Positions 37,498 through 47,155 are shown, counted from the first letter of the stretch. The stretch is 64,000 nucleotides of DNA from Pseudomonas sp. MWU13-2100 (GCF_023242365.1 NZ_JALLIX010000004.1:124001-188000); one strand, 5' to 3'. The notes: generated by a model from the letters alone, not told the origin. A program made the numbers and translations.

Positions 37498-38328
37498 TCA
37501 GTCAATCAATCCGTGAGCGTCATAAAACGGATAGGGTCCGGGATATTCGCCAAACACGCCGTTATGGGTCACCAGCGCCTGCTCATGCCAGTGATGCAAC
37601 AGATACCCCGGCGGTTCCAGATTGAAATGCGCCGGGGCGGTTGGTTGCAGATCCAGCACGATTTGATGTGAGGTGCCGGGGCACACACAAATCAGGCTAG
37701 CGCCGAAGCGTCGCTGCATCGGCCGATGCAAGTGCCCGCACAACAAGCGCTCCACCTGCCGGTGACGGGCGATGAGCTGCTCCAGCGCCGGCGCATTGAT
37801 AAACGGCTCGCGGTCCATATGGCCAATGCCGCTGATAAACGGCGGATGATGCAGAACCAATAGCGTCGGAGCCTCGGGACGACGGGCCAGCTGTTCATCG
37901 AGCCAACGTAGCTGGCTGTCCTGCAACTGGCCGCCATGGGCACCGGGCACGCTCGTGTCCAGACCGATAAGCCGCAGCGGATGATCCTCCACCACCCAAT
38001 CCAGTGGTTCACCGGCCGACCTCGGCAGGTAGGTGTGGTCGGCGAATGCCGCCAACAAATGTTCCCGATTGTCGTGGTTACCGGGCACCAGGTAGAAAGG
38101 CATGCGCAGGCGTGCCAGTTCGGGGCGCAGCACGGCATATTCATCAGGACGCCCGAAGTCCACCAGATCGCCACTGACTACCACGATGTCGGGCCGCGGA
38201 TGACGGGTATTCAGATGATCGACCGCGCGCCGCAACGCACCCAGGGTATCGACGACGCCATAACTCAGCCGCTCAGCGGCTTTGAGATGCAGATCGCTGA
38301 TCTGCGCAATGAGAAAAGGAGGGTTCAA
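37498..38328 (-). CDS. GpdQ-like metallophosphodiesterase
   Basis: A 276-residue dinuclear-metal phosphoesterase. Metal-ligand motifs are present in order: ISDLHL (D-x-H), SGDLVDFG (GDxxD/G), PGNHDNRE (GNHD), HHPP and CGHLHRP (GHxH). The arrangement and the DVVV/GRPDEY, PGNHD and HMD segments resemble GpdQ, a glycerophosphodiesterase, and CpdA. The start is taken as TTG 38328 (AGAGAG upstream), because the upstream frame overlaps the transporter ATPase gene. It is the last gene of the ABC-transporter operon, so the imported compound may be a phosphodiester. Confidence 0.82.
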   Translation of the reverse strand: MNPPFLIAQISDLHLKAAERLSYGVVDTLGALRRAVDHLNTRHPRPDIVVVSGDLVDFGRPDEYAVLRPELARLRMPFYLVPGNHDNREHLLAAFADHTYLPRSAGEPLDWVVEDHPLRLIGLDTSVPGAHGGQLQDSQLRWLDEQLARRPEAPTLLVLHHPPFISGIGHMDREPFINAPALEQLIARHRQVERLLCGHLHRPMQRRFGASLICVCPGTSHQIVLDLQPTAPAHFNLEPPGYLLHHWHEQALVTHNGVFGEYPGPYPFYDAHGLID

Positions 38329-38359
38329 AATAAGCTCTCTGGAAACCAGGACGTTGGGA

Positions 38360-39385
38360 TTACAGGGTGAACAGCACTTGCGGCTCGACGGCCAAGGCAA
38401 TCAGCGCGCCGGTGGCATGGATGACGCCATCGGTACTGTCCACCAGCAATGGCTGTGCGGCGCCGACATCGACCAGCAGGCGGCTTTGCGCCCCCTGGAA
38501 AAACTGACCGACAAGACGTCCGCGCAGGTGCCCCTGACACTCCATCACCCGCAGATGCTCAGGGCGGCAATACACGGTGGCGGGCAGGCTGGCGCCTTTC
38601 CAGGGCAATTCGCCGCCGCTGACTTTCAAACCATCGCGCGTGCGCTCGATCACCGGAAAAGCATTGAGGTTGCCGACAAAACTGGCGACAAAAGCATTGG
38701 CCGGCTGCTGGTAGATTTCCCGCGGGCTGGCCAATTGGGCGACGCGACCGTGCTCCATGACCAAGATGCGATCGCCCAGTGCCATGGCTTCGCCCTGATC
38801 GTGAGTGACAAACACCGCGGTGATTTTCAAACTGCGCAGCAACTGATCCAGCTCGCCACGCAGGCGCTCACGTAACTGTGCATCCAGCGCCGCCAAGGGC
38901 TCATCGAGCAGCAACACCTTGGGCCGTGGCGCCAGGGCACGGGCCAGGGCGACCCGCTGACGCTGACCGCCGGATAACTCGTGAATACGGCGTTTGCCGT
39001 GATCAGGCAGCCCGACCAACTCCAGCAACTCCGCACAGCGCTTGTTGCGCTCGGCGGGTGACAAACCGCGGATTTTCAGGCCATAAACGATGTTGCCGGC
39101 CACATCCAGGTTCGGAAACAAGGCATAGTTCTGAAACACCATGCCCACGTCACGACGCTCGATGGGCAAGGGTGTGACGTCGCTGTCGCCAAATATCACC
39201 CGTCCAACGTCCGGGCGCTCAAGACCTGCGATCAGGCGCAAGGTGGTGGTTTTACCGCAACCGGAAGGCCCCAGGATCGCCAAGGTTTCCCCGGCTTCGA
39301 TGGTCAGGTTCAGATCATGTACGGCAACGGTGCCATCAGCGAACGCCTTGCGACAACCTTCTAGGCGAATGGTGGTTCCGGTCAT
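38360..39385 (-). CDS. ABC importer ATP-binding protein
   Basis: A 341-residue ATPase with Walker A GPSGCGKTT, Q-loop FQNYALFPNL, signature LSGGQRQRVALARAL, Walker B VLLLDEPLAALD and H-loop VTHDQGEA. A C-terminal TOBE-type regulatory domain follows (VYCRPEHLRV). It belongs to the PotA/FbpC/PhnT group. The ATG overlaps the stop of the upstream permease (ATGA). It energises the two permeases next to it. Confidence 0.92.
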   Translation of the reverse strand: MTGTTIRLEGCRKAFADGTVAVHDLNLTIEAGETLAILGPSGCGKTTTLRLIAGLERPDVGRVIFGDSDVTPLPIERRDVGMVFQNYALFPNLDVAGNIVYGLKIRGLSPAERNKRCAELLELVGLPDHGKRRIHELSGGQRQRVALARALAPRPKVLLLDEPLAALDAQLRERLRGELDQLLRSLKITAVFVTHDQGEAMALGDRILVMEHGRVAQLASPREIYQQPANAFVASFVGNLNAFPVIERTRDGLKVSGGELPWKGASLPATVYCRPEHLRVMECQGHLRGRLVGQFFQGAQSRLLVDVGAAQPLLVDSTDGVIHATGALIALAVEPQVLFTL

Positions 39386-40176
39386 CGTTTTTCTCCACGG
39401 GAAAGACGGCCGCTGATGGCCTGCAACGCAATGAGCAGCGGTACGATCATCAGCAGAAATATGAGGGTGTAGGCACTGGCGACTTCCAGCCGGGCCGAGG
39501 CATAGCTGTCGGCCAAGCCCACCGGCAATGTCTTGGTCATCGGGGTATGGAGCATCCAGGTCAGGTTGAACTCGCCCAACGACAGGGTGACCACCATCAA
39601 CACACCGGCGAGAATCCCCGCCCGGCAGTTGGGCAGCACCACATTGAAGAAACGCCGGATCGGCCCGGCGCCCAGGCTGGCTGCCGCCTCTTCCAGAATC
39701 GGCAGATGCTGGCGCTGCATCACCGCCATCACCGGGCGCACCAGAAACGGCAAGGTGAACAGCACATGGCCGACGAGAATGAATAACCAACTGCCGCGAA
39801 ACCCGCCGAACCGACCATAGGTGAGCAGCAGTGCCAAAGCGCTGGCCAAACCGGGCATCGCCACGGGCAACACCATCAGCTCCTCGAACGCGCGACTGAA
39901 GCGATTGTTCATCCGTACCAACGCATAAGCCGCGGGTACGCCAACCACACAGACACACAGCGCGCAGGCCACTGCCAGTTCCAGGGACAGCCAGACGGTG
40001 GGCGAATAAGCCTGCCAGACTTGCACCAGCCAATCGAACGTCAGACCGCTGGACATTCCCTGGAAATAGTTACGCGTCAATCCGGCCAGCAGCGACATCA
40101 ACACGGGGACCAACATGAAAGCGCAAACCAGCAGGGTAAACACCAGTTGCCCGACAAACAGTGTTGAACGCTTCAC
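39382..40176 (-). CDS. ABC importer permease 2
   Basis: A 264-residue inner-membrane protein with six predicted helices and the EAA loop EEAAASLGAGPIRRFFNVVLP that couples to the ATPase. The family is that of PotC/PhnV-like permeases. The GTG start overlaps the stop of the preceding permease (GTGA). Confidence 0.9.
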   Translation of the reverse strand: MKRSTLFVGQLVFTLLVCAFMLVPVLMSLLAGLTRNYFQGMSSGLTFDWLVQVWQAYSPTVWLSLELAVACALCVCVVGVPAAYALVRMNNRFSRAFEELMVLPVAMPGLASALALLLTYGRFGGFRGSWLFILVGHVLFTLPFLVRPVMAVMQRQHLPILEEAAASLGAGPIRRFFNVVLPNCRAGILAGVLMVVTLSLGEFNLTWMLHTPMTKTLPVGLADSYASARLEVASAYTLIFLLMIVPLLIALQAISGRLSRGEKR

Positions 40177-41042
40177 AAGACCGCCCTCGAAGGTTTCACC
40201 AGTGTGCGGGCCAGCAACAGCACCAGCCAGGTCAGCACGCCCAACACCACCGACAGCGCGGCGGCCAGGGCAAAATTGGCGTAGTTGGTGAACACGTTAT
40301 AAATCGCTACCGGGGTTACATTCAGCCGCGTGCCCAGGGTGAAGGCGGTGCCAAAGGCGCCCATGGACGTGGCAAAGCAGATCGCCCCGCATGACACCAG
40401 CGCCGGCGCCAGACCTGGGACGATGACATCGCAGACCACTCGCCAGTGGCCCGCACCCAGCGAATGGGCGGCTTCTTCCAGGCTGCGATCCAGGCTTTCA
40501 CACGCCGCCATCACAGTGAGAATCACCCGCGGAATCGAGAAGTACAGGTAACCGACAAACAGTCCTGTCAGCGAGTAGGCAAAAATCCAGCGCTCACCCG
40601 CCAGCTCAAGACCCAGGCTGGCGAACAGCCCTTGGCGGCCGGCCAGCAGGATGACCAGAAAGCCGACCACCACGCCGGGAAATGCCAGTGGGAAGGTCAG
40701 CAAGGCGACCAGTGCCGAACGGCCGAAGAAGCGCTGGCGCGAGAGAAACACCCCGCTGAAGCCGCCTACCAGCAGCGCCGCGAGAGTCACCACCAGGGCC
40801 AGCACGCAGGTCTGCGCCAGACTGCCCAGGTATTGCACGCTGCTCAGCACCTGCCAATAACCGCTGTCGCTGCCCTCGCGACGTTGCCCGCCCAGCACAA
40901 TCAGGTGCGCCAGTGGCAGTAACCAGAACGCGAACAGCACGGCCGCCGCCGGCGCCAGTGCCCAGGCGAAGGTCGGCCGCAAGCGCGGCACGAAGGTCCG
41001 GCCCGAGCGGCCTTCGCGGGCTTTGACTTGCGAAGCCATCAC
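40173..41042 (-). CDS. ABC importer permease 1
   Basis: A 289-residue inner-membrane protein with about six helices and the EAA motif LEEAAHSLGAGHWRVVCDVIVP. The GTG at 41042 lies 8 nt from GAGG; ATG 41039 directly follows and is an alternative. It pairs with permease 2 and is translationally linked to it. Confidence 0.9.
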   Translation of the reverse strand: MMASQVKAREGRSGRTFVPRLRPTFAWALAPAAAVLFAFWLLPLAHLIVLGGQRREGSDSGYWQVLSSVQYLGSLAQTCVLALVVTLAALLVGGFSGVFLSRQRFFGRSALVALLTFPLAFPGVVVGFLVILLAGRQGLFASLGLELAGERWIFAYSLTGLFVGYLYFSIPRVILTVMAACESLDRSLEEAAHSLGAGHWRVVCDVIVPGLAPALVSCGAICFATSMGAFGTAFTLGTRLNVTPVAIYNVFTNYANFALAAALSVVLGVLTWLVLLLARTLVKPSRAVL

Positions 41043-42047
41043 TTACTTGACCTCACTCAGATAACGTGCGGAAAAGACTTCCTGCACCGCCGCCATATGC
41101 GCGTAATCGACCACGCCGGCGCGGGCATAATCACTGTCCGGCAGAAACTGCGCGGCGACGTCCGCCGGCATCTTTATCGCTCGCACTGGCCGCAGGTAGG
41201 CCTTGGCCCACAGTGCCTGGCCTTGATCGGAGAGGACGAAATCCAGCACCTTCTCGGCATTGACCCGATGCGGGGCATTGCCGACCATGCTCATTACGTA
41301 AGGCACGCTGATGCTGCCTTCCTTGGGAATCACAAACGCCACGTTGGCATTGTCCTTGTAACGCGCCCGATAAGCGTTGAAGTCGTAATCGACCAGAATC
41401 GGCAACTCACCGGACAGCACCCGGGCGTAGGCCGTCTGCTTGGGCACGATGGGTGCGTTTTTCGCCAGTTTCTGGAAGTAATCGATGGCTGGAGCGAAGT
41501 TATCCAGGCTGCCGCCCATGGCTTGGTTGATGGCCACCGCCGTCACGTAACCGACGAAAGCACTGGATGGATCGAGGTAGCCCACCATGCCTTTGTATTC
41601 CGGTTTGAGCAGGTCGCTCCAGCTTTGTGGCACTGGCAAACCACCCAGTGCATCGACGTTGACCATAATGCCCAACGTGCCGGAATGAATCGCAAACCAG
41701 TGACCTTCCGGGTCTTTCAGGCCGGCGGGAATCTCCTCCCAGCCCTTGGGTTTATACATGCCGACCACGCCGGCCTTTTGCGCCTGCAAGCCGAAGGTGA
41801 CGCCGTAATACACCACGTCAGCCACCGGGGCGGCCTGTTCGGCGACCAATTGCGCCAGTGACTGGCCGGAGTTCTTGTTGTCCTGTGGAACCTGCACGCC
41901 CGTGGTGTCGGCAATCGCCTTGAGTTGCGTGCCCCAGTCCGCCCACTCCGGCGGGCAGTTGTAGCAAATCGCCGTTTGCGCGGCCTGCGCCAGGTTGACC
42001 ACGCCGCACAGCAGCAACGCGGCCAGGGTTTTACTGATGCGGATCAT
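41043..42047 (-). CDS. ABC importer periplasmic binding protein
   Basis: A 334-residue extracellular solute-binding protein (family 1/6) with a signal peptide (SKTLAALLLCGVVNLAQA). The two-lobe pattern is seen (AQLVAEQAAPVADVVYYG; HSGTLGIMVNVDAL; YLDPSSAFVGYVTAVAIN). It is closest in style to Fe3+, thiamine and 2-aminoethylphosphonate binders. ATG 42047 has GGAG 7 nt upstream. Its start lies inside the end of the lacI-type gene, so regulator and transporter form one transcript. The ligand is unknown. Confidence 0.88.
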   Translation of the reverse strand: MIRISKTLAALLLCGVVNLAQAAQTAICYNCPPEWADWGTQLKAIADTTGVQVPQDNKNSGQSLAQLVAEQAAPVADVVYYGVTFGLQAQKAGVVGMYKPKGWEEIPAGLKDPEGHWFAIHSGTLGIMVNVDALGGLPVPQSWSDLLKPEYKGMVGYLDPSSAFVGYVTAVAINQAMGGSLDNFAPAIDYFQKLAKNAPIVPKQTAYARVLSGELPILVDYDFNAYRARYKDNANVAFVIPKEGSISVPYVMSMVGNAPHRVNAEKVLDFVLSDQGQALWAKAYLRPVRAIKMPADVAAQFLPDSDYARAGVVDYAHMAAVQEVFSARYLSEVK

Positions 42048-43050
42048 CAAATGTCTCCTCGTAGGGTTGAGTACTTTCGCCTGGCCGGATATGACAAGGC
42101 AGGCAATGGGAAGCCGGTGCGGCGCCGGCGATCTGCGCCAGCAACTGATCGATCACGGTATAAGCCAGCGTCGCGATGGGTTGAACGACGCTGCACAATG
42201 TCGGGTGTATCTGGGCGCCCATGGCGATGCCATCAAAGCCGATGACCGAGAGCTGTCGAGGTACCTTCCAGCCGTTACGTCGCAGCTGCGCAATCAGGCT
42301 GATTGCCAGCAAATCGTTGGAACAGACCAGCGCACTGAGCGCTTGCGGGCCGTGTAGAAACGGCTCGATAGCGGCAAAATCAGCCTGGGTGTGGGCGGGC
42401 ATTTCGATCACAGGCAAGCGGTCAAGACCGGCCTCATGCATCGCATCGCAATAACCGGCGTAACGCAGGCGAGCGCGGTCGGACTGCAAGGCGGGACCGG
42501 CGACCATACCGATCCGCCAATGCCCCGCTTCCAGCAGATAACGGGTGGCCAGCGCCATGCCCGCGCGGTTATCCACGGACACGCTGCTGTAGTCAGGATT
42601 GCCGGGCTGGTGGTAGGCCAGTACAAAGGGCGTGTCCTCCCTGGCAAGGCTTTGCAGTACCCGGCTCCGCTCGGCATCCGTGACCGTCAGGACCAGACCA
42701 TCGACGCGCTGACGCAACAATTCCTCGACCACCGCGCTTTCACGTTCGCTGCTGTAGTCGGTGGTAGCCAGCAACAGGTTGTAACCGCGCAAGCGCGCCG
42801 CGCGTTCCATCGCCTGGAATTGCTCGGCGAACACCGGGTTGAGCAGATTGGGCACCACGACACCAATCAGTTTGGTGGTTTGCAGACGCAGTTGGCGGCC
42901 AAGACGATTGGGCCGGAAACCCAGTTCACGCGCGGCGGCGAATACTTGTTCTCGAGTCGCTGGACGCACCACTTCAGGGGAGGCAAAGGCTCGCGCCGCG
43001 GTCGCCCGCGAAACACCGGCCAGTTGTGCAACCTCTTTCAAATCAGTCAT
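42031..43050 (-). CDS. LacI-family transcriptional regulator
   Basis: A 339-residue regulator with the LacI HTH and hinge at the N-terminus (LKEVAQLAGVSRATAARAFA, EVVRPATREQVFAAARELGF, RPNRLGRQLR) and a periplasmic-binding-protein-like effector domain. The start is ATG 43050. A perfect palindrome lies 12-25 bp upstream. The gene overlaps the transporter binding-protein gene by 17 nt, so it probably represses its own operon (regulator, binding protein, two permeases, ATPase, phosphodiesterase). Confidence 0.9.
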   Translation of the reverse strand: MTDLKEVAQLAGVSRATAARAFASPEVVRPATREQVFAAARELGFRPNRLGRQLRLQTTKLIGVVVPNLLNPVFAEQFQAMERAARLRGYNLLLATTDYSSERESAVVEELLRQRVDGLVLTVTDAERSRVLQSLAREDTPFVLAYHQPGNPDYSSVSVDNRAGMALATRYLLEAGHWRIGMVAGPALQSDRARLRYAGYCDAMHEAGLDRLPVIEMPAHTQADFAAIEPFLHGPQALSALVCSNDLLAISLIAQLRRNGWKVPRQLSVIGFDGIAMGAQIHPTLCSVVQPIATLAYTVIDQLLAQIAGAAPASHCLPCHIRPGESTQPYEETFDDPHQ

Positions 43051-43061
43051 TTTTGCTCGCT

Positions 43062-43075
43062 TGAGATCGATCTCA
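43062..43075. promoter_or_regulatory. LacI-type operator palindrome
   Basis: TGAGATCGATCTCA is a perfect 14-bp palindrome with the central CG typical of LacI/GalR operators. It lies directly upstream of the LacI-family gene and is a likely autoregulatory site. Confidence 0.65.
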
Positions 43076-43214
43076 TTGAGCGCGACATTACTCAAGGAAC
43101 ATGGCGTTCCCGCGACCAAAAAATGACAATTGGATGTCAGGCGCCCCTCGCCCACCTCGACGCCGTCCGAGGCCAGTGCTCAGGTGCCCATCAGTGCCGC
43201 CGGCAAGACCGGAA

Positions 43215-43925
43215 TCAAGAGCGGAGAATAACCTTCATCCGCTGTTCGGCCGCCGTCGAGCCGAAGATCTCGGCATAGCGCAACGTGGCGTTGGCGTGCT
43301 CGCGCATGATCGCTTCGGCACGCGCGCCCTGGCGGTTGACCAGGGCATCGAACACCGCATGGTGTTGCATATGCGCGTAGTTGAAACGCCGATACTCGCG
43401 AACCATGTCGTGACGGTCCACCGCCAGGGCGGTCACCGAGGCAAAAGGCAAGTGGTCGTTGCGCGCCAGGGCGTCGGCGATGGCCGGGTTGTGGCTGCCT
43501 TCGACGATCACCTGGTGAAAACGCATGTTGAGGTCGTGATAGAGCTCAAGGTCCTCGACGGTCACATAACCCTTGTCGAACAACTGATCGCCTTGCGCCA
43601 GGCACTGTTCAAGGGTCGCCCGGGCATCGTCCGAGAGTCCACGCTCGGCGGTCTGACGCGCCGCCAGACCTTCAAGCACACCCCGCACTTCGACCGCCCC
43701 GGCGATATCATCGGGGTTGACGGAGCGTACCTGGAACCCACGCCCACCAAAACGCACCAGCAAGCCTTCCTGCTCCAGTGTGCGGAACGCCATGCGCACC
43801 GGCATCCGCGAGACGCCGAAAAGCTCCGCCGTGGGGTTTTCCATCAGCCGTTCGCCAGCCGCCAATTCGCCGGAGGCGATCATCTTGCGCAGCGCGACCA
43901 GCACCGTTTGACCGGGCTTACTCAT
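43215..43925 (-). CDS. GntR-family (FCD) regulator, candidate VanR
   Basis: A 236-residue regulator with an N-terminal winged HTH (TAELFGVSRMPVRMAFRTLE, QEGLLVRFGGRGFQV) and an all-helical FCD effector domain with metal-binding histidines (HDLNMRFHQVIVEGSHNP; HHAVFDAL). Pseudomonas and Caulobacter VanR repressors are of this class, and the vanAB promoter 7.7 kb away has two VanR-type operators. The gene is 174 nt downstream of acd on the same strand. ATG 43925 starts MSKPGQTVLVALRKMI. The VanR assignment is inference. Confidence 0.8.
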   Translation of the reverse strand: MSKPGQTVLVALRKMIASGELAAGERLMENPTAELFGVSRMPVRMAFRTLEQEGLLVRFGGRGFQVRSVNPDDIAGAVEVRGVLEGLAARQTAERGLSDDARATLEQCLAQGDQLFDKGYVTVEDLELYHDLNMRFHQVIVEGSHNPAIADALARNDHLPFASVTALAVDRHDMVREYRRFNYAHMQHHAVFDALVNRQGARAEAIMREHANATLRYAEIFGSTAAEQRMKVILRS

Positions 43926-44087
43926 CCAGGCAACTTCCAGAAAGGTGGGTCGCCATAGTAACGCAAGGTTTGGGCTAACAGCAGGACGCTCTTTCCTGGC
44001 GGACACGGCACTGCGGGGCCGACGGTCGAACATCAGACTTGCGTAACGGCGCCTCGCCACTCTGGCGCCTTGCCCTCCTCCCGCGCG

Positions 44088-44097
44088 CCCCCCCCCC
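44088..44097. repeat. Run of ten cytosines (G10 on the coding strand)
   Basis: A homopolymer of ten C lies 2 bp beyond the acd stop, in non-coding sequence. A GGCGCC ... GGCGCC repeat lies nearby at about 44048-44069. Confidence 0.85.
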
Positions 44098-44099
44098 AC

Positions 44100-45857
44100 T
44101 CATGCCAGGAAAGGCAGCGGCGCGCGAGCGGCATGAATCGCGGCGATTCGCAGGTCCGCTTCCGGCAGCAGATAGGCAAAGAAGAATCCGGCACTTTGCA
44201 GTTTGTCCGCCCGCTGTGAATCGGTTTCGGGTAACGCCCGGGACACACGCGCCGAGCGGGTCCAGGCAAATGCCAGCAGCGCCAGGCCGCACAAGCGCAG
44301 AAAGTCACCCGCGGCCCGATAAGGGTACTGAGCGTCCTCGATCGCCTGTTGTGCCACTTGCCCTTGCAGGCGCTCGAGTTTGTCGCCGAGCGCTTGCAGT
44401 TCGGCGGCGATACCCGCGCACTCCGCGCAAGTGGCGGCCTGCTCGGCCTCTTCGCGCATGATCGACAGCAACTCGGCAAAAGCCCGGCCCTGATCACCCA
44501 GCACCTTGCGCAGTAACAGGTCATTGGCCTGAATCTCGTTGCTGCCCTCGTAGATCATGGCGATACGACTGTCGCGCAGGGTCTGCTCGATGGCGAACTC
44601 GGTCACGTAGCCGTAACCGCCGAAGACCTGCAGGGCCTTGCTGGCCAGCGTAAACCCCTGCTCGGTGAAATAGGCTTTGATCACCGGGGTCAGCAGTTCG
44701 CTCAACTGCCCGGCACGCTGCCGGCTTTGAGGATCGGGCCCATGCTCGGCCTGATCCAGCAGGTGCGCGGCCCAGTAACCAATGGCGCGCATGCCCTCGG
44801 TGCAGGCCCGCAGTTCAAGCAAGGTACGGCGCATGGCCGGGTGGAAATGGATCGGATCGGCCGCCTCGGCGTCAACCCCCGCCGGGCGTCGCGGGGCACG
44901 CATCTGCTTGCGCTCACGGGCATAGGCAAAAGCGTTCTGCCAGGCCGCTTCGGCGTGCCCGAGACCTTGCAGGCCGACATGCAAGCGCGCCGAGTTCATC
45001 ATCACGAACATTGTCGCCAGGCCCCGGTTGGCTTCGCCGATCAGCCAGCCCCGAGCCGCCTCGAACACCAGGGAACAGGTGGCGCTGCCCTTGATACCCA
45101 TCTTGTGCTCGATACCATCGCAACGCACGCCATTGGCCTGCCCCGGTTCCAGCAGCTTGGGCACCAGGAACAAGGAAATCCCGCGGCTGCCCGGCGGTGC
45201 GCCTGGCAGCCGCGCCAGCACCAGATGGAGGATGTTCTCGGTCAGATCCTGTTCGCCGCCGGAGATAAACAGCTTGTTGCCGTTCAGGCGGTAGCTGCCG
45301 TCACTCTGCGGCTCGGCGCGACAGCGCAGCAGCCCCACATCGCTGCCCGCCTGGGGCTCGGTCAGGCACATGGTCGGCAGTGCTTCGCCGCTGATGATCG
45401 AGGGCAAATAGTGCGCCTGGATCCACTGCGGCGCATGGCTCTTGAGGCACAGGTAAGCACCGTGGGCGATACCGCTGTACATGGCCCAGGCGTGGTTGCT
45501 GGCATAGAGCATTTCCTGCAAGGCAGCGTCCAACAGTTGTGGCAGCCCCTGGCCGCCCAGGCTTTCCGCGCAGGCCAGGGCCGGCCAGCCGCCTTCGACA
45601 AAGGTCCGGTAGGCCTCGGCAAAACCATCCGGCGTACGCACCCGGCCTTCGGCGAAGTGGCAGCCCTGGCGATCACCGCTGCCGTTGAGGGGCGCCAGCA
45701 CCGCGCTGCTGAAGCGCCCCGCTTCTTCCAGGACCTGCACGGCCAGAGGCAGATCCAGGCTCGCGAAGGCGACGCTTTGATGCCACGCCAGCGGGGCTTG
45801 CAGCCAGTGTTCAAGAACGAATTGCATGTCGCGCAATGGCGCCTGGTAGTGCCACAT
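44100..45857 (-). CDS. acd: Acyl-CoA dehydrogenase of the ferulate cluster
   Basis: A 585-residue FAD-dependent dehydrogenase of the long form with a C-terminal extra domain. It has the flavin/substrate motif MCLTEPQAGSDVG, FISGGEQDLTENI and the catalytic glutamate in MIYEGSNEIQANDLL. Genes of this type follow aat in HR199-like ferulate clusters and may act in an alternative beta-oxidation-like route or on other acyl-CoAs. The start is ATG 45857 (GAGGC upstream); the longer open frame overlaps aat and is not used. Confidence 0.88.
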   Translation of the reverse strand: MWHYQAPLRDMQFVLEHWLQAPLAWHQSVAFASLDLPLAVQVLEEAGRFSSAVLAPLNGSGDRQGCHFAEGRVRTPDGFAEAYRTFVEGGWPALACAESLGGQGLPQLLDAALQEMLYASNHAWAMYSGIAHGAYLCLKSHAPQWIQAHYLPSIISGEALPTMCLTEPQAGSDVGLLRCRAEPQSDGSYRLNGNKLFISGGEQDLTENILHLVLARLPGAPPGSRGISLFLVPKLLEPGQANGVRCDGIEHKMGIKGSATCSLVFEAARGWLIGEANRGLATMFVMMNSARLHVGLQGLGHAEAAWQNAFAYARERKQMRAPRRPAGVDAEAADPIHFHPAMRRTLLELRACTEGMRAIGYWAAHLLDQAEHGPDPQSRQRAGQLSELLTPVIKAYFTEQGFTLASKALQVFGGYGYVTEFAIEQTLRDSRIAMIYEGSNEIQANDLLLRKVLGDQGRAFAELLSIMREEAEQAATCAECAGIAAELQALGDKLERLQGQVAQQAIEDAQYPYRAAGDFLRLCGLALLAFAWTRSARVSRALPETDSQRADKLQSAGFFFAYLLPEADLRIAAIHAARAPLPFLA

Positions 45858-45913
45858 GGAAAGCCTCGTTTCAGAAAAAAATGTCCACCGCCGGTCAGCC
45901 GCGCGACGCCACG

Positions 45914-47155
45914 TCAGCCTTGATACGCCGGGTTCTCGATCAACAACGCCATGCCCTGGCCGCCACCGACACAAGCGGCCGCAATGCCGTAGCGCAGATT
46001 GCCCTCGCGCAGTTGCCGGGCCAGGCTCAGCACCAGGCGCAAACCGCTGGCGGCCAAGGGATGGCCCAAGGCGATCGAGCCGCCCCGCCGGTTGAGCCGG
46101 TCGCCATCCAGTCCCAGCGCCTGGGCCACGGCCAGCACCTGGGCAGCCTGGGCCTCGTTGATTTCCAACAAGTCGATATCGGCCAGGGTCAGCCCGCTGC
46201 GCTGCAGCAGCAACTGGATCGCCGGTACCGGCCCTATGCCCATGAATTCCGGTGCCACGCCCACCACGGCACTGGCCAGCAGATGAGCCAATACCGGACG
46301 ACGGGCCGCGGAGGCTCGCCCCACCAATGCCGCCGCGGCGCCATCGACCAGCGCGCAACTGTTGCCGGCGGTTTGCACGCCGCCGTCATGCACCGAGCGC
46401 AACCGGCTCAAGCTCATCAGGTCGGTAGGTCGCGGGTGACTATCCTGGGTCACCCGGTCCACGCCCCGTGGCAACTGGATGCCTCGCGCTTGATAGCCGG
46501 CCAGCTCAAAGCGCTCATTGCCCAGCGCCACCAGTTCCGCTGCAAACCAACCGTCTGCCTGGGCCTGCAGCGCCAGTTGATGACTGTCCAGGGCATAACG
46601 ATCCACCACTTCGCGACTCAGCCCATAGCGCTGGGCCAGGTTCTCGGCGGTGGCGATCATATCCAGGCCTGGCGCCGGGTCGTAGAGCGCTTCCCAGAGA
46701 AAATCCTTGAATCCCACTGGTGCACCGAGACGGAAACCGTCGCGGTGGGTGTAGGCGGCGATCGGATTGCGCGACATGGATTCAGCCGCCACGCACAGGG
46801 CCAACTGCAGCCCGTCATCCAGTTGCCGGGCGGCTTGCCGCAAGAGTTCGAAACCGGTGGCGCAGATGCGCTGCACCGCCAGTGCCGGAACCCCTTGCGG
46901 CACGCCACTGTAAAGGCCGATATGCCGTGGCAGCAGATAGGCGTCGAAACTGGCCTGGGCCATTGAGCCGGCGAGCACGCTGTCCACATCAAGGGGGTCC
47001 ATGGCCGCCCGAGCCAGGACTTCGCGCCCGACCTTGATCCCCAGGTCGATGGGCGAAACCTGAGCCAAGGCTCCGCCGAGATCGACCCAGGGCGTGCGCA
47101 GGGCCTCGAAGATCGCCACATCGGCAAAATCCGAGTATTGCCCGGCGCTGCTCAC
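45914..47155 (-). CDS. aat: Beta-ketothiolase of the ferulate cluster
   Basis: A 413-residue thiolase. The acyl-accepting cysteine is in QRICATGFELL, the histidine in GGSIALGHPLAASG, and the second cysteine in AAACVGGGQGMALL. In Pseudomonas sp. HR199 the aat product would cleave a 3-oxo-acyl-CoA in the CoA-dependent beta-oxidative route of ferulate, but it is dispensable there. The start is GTG 47155, overlapping the fcs stop as GTGA, so translation is coupled to fcs. Confidence 0.88.
   Translation of the reverse strand: MSSAGQYSDFADVAIFEALRTPWVDLGGALAQVSPIDLGIKVGREVLARAAMDPLDVDSVLAGSMAQASFDAYLLPRHIGLYSGVPQGVPALAVQRICATGFELLRQAARQLDDGLQLALCVAAESMSRNPIAAYTHRDGFRLGAPVGFKDFLWEALYDPAPGLDMIATAENLAQRYGLSREVVDRYALDSHQLALQAQADGWFAAELVALGNERFELAGYQARGIQLPRGVDRVTQDSHPRPTDLMSLSRLRSVHDGGVQTAGNSCALVDGAAAALVGRASAARRPVLAHLLASAVVGVAPEFMGIGPVPAIQLLLQRSGLTLADIDLLEINEAQAAQVLAVAQALGLDGDRLNRRGGSIALGHPLAASGLRLVLSLARQLREGNLRYGIAAACVGGGQGMALLIENPAYQG

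Noticed and set aside
44088..44097. C10 tract as a phase-variation switch
   Set aside because: It lies outside coding sequence after the acd stop and not between recognisable promoter elements. It is more likely neutral or a sequencing-difficulty site.
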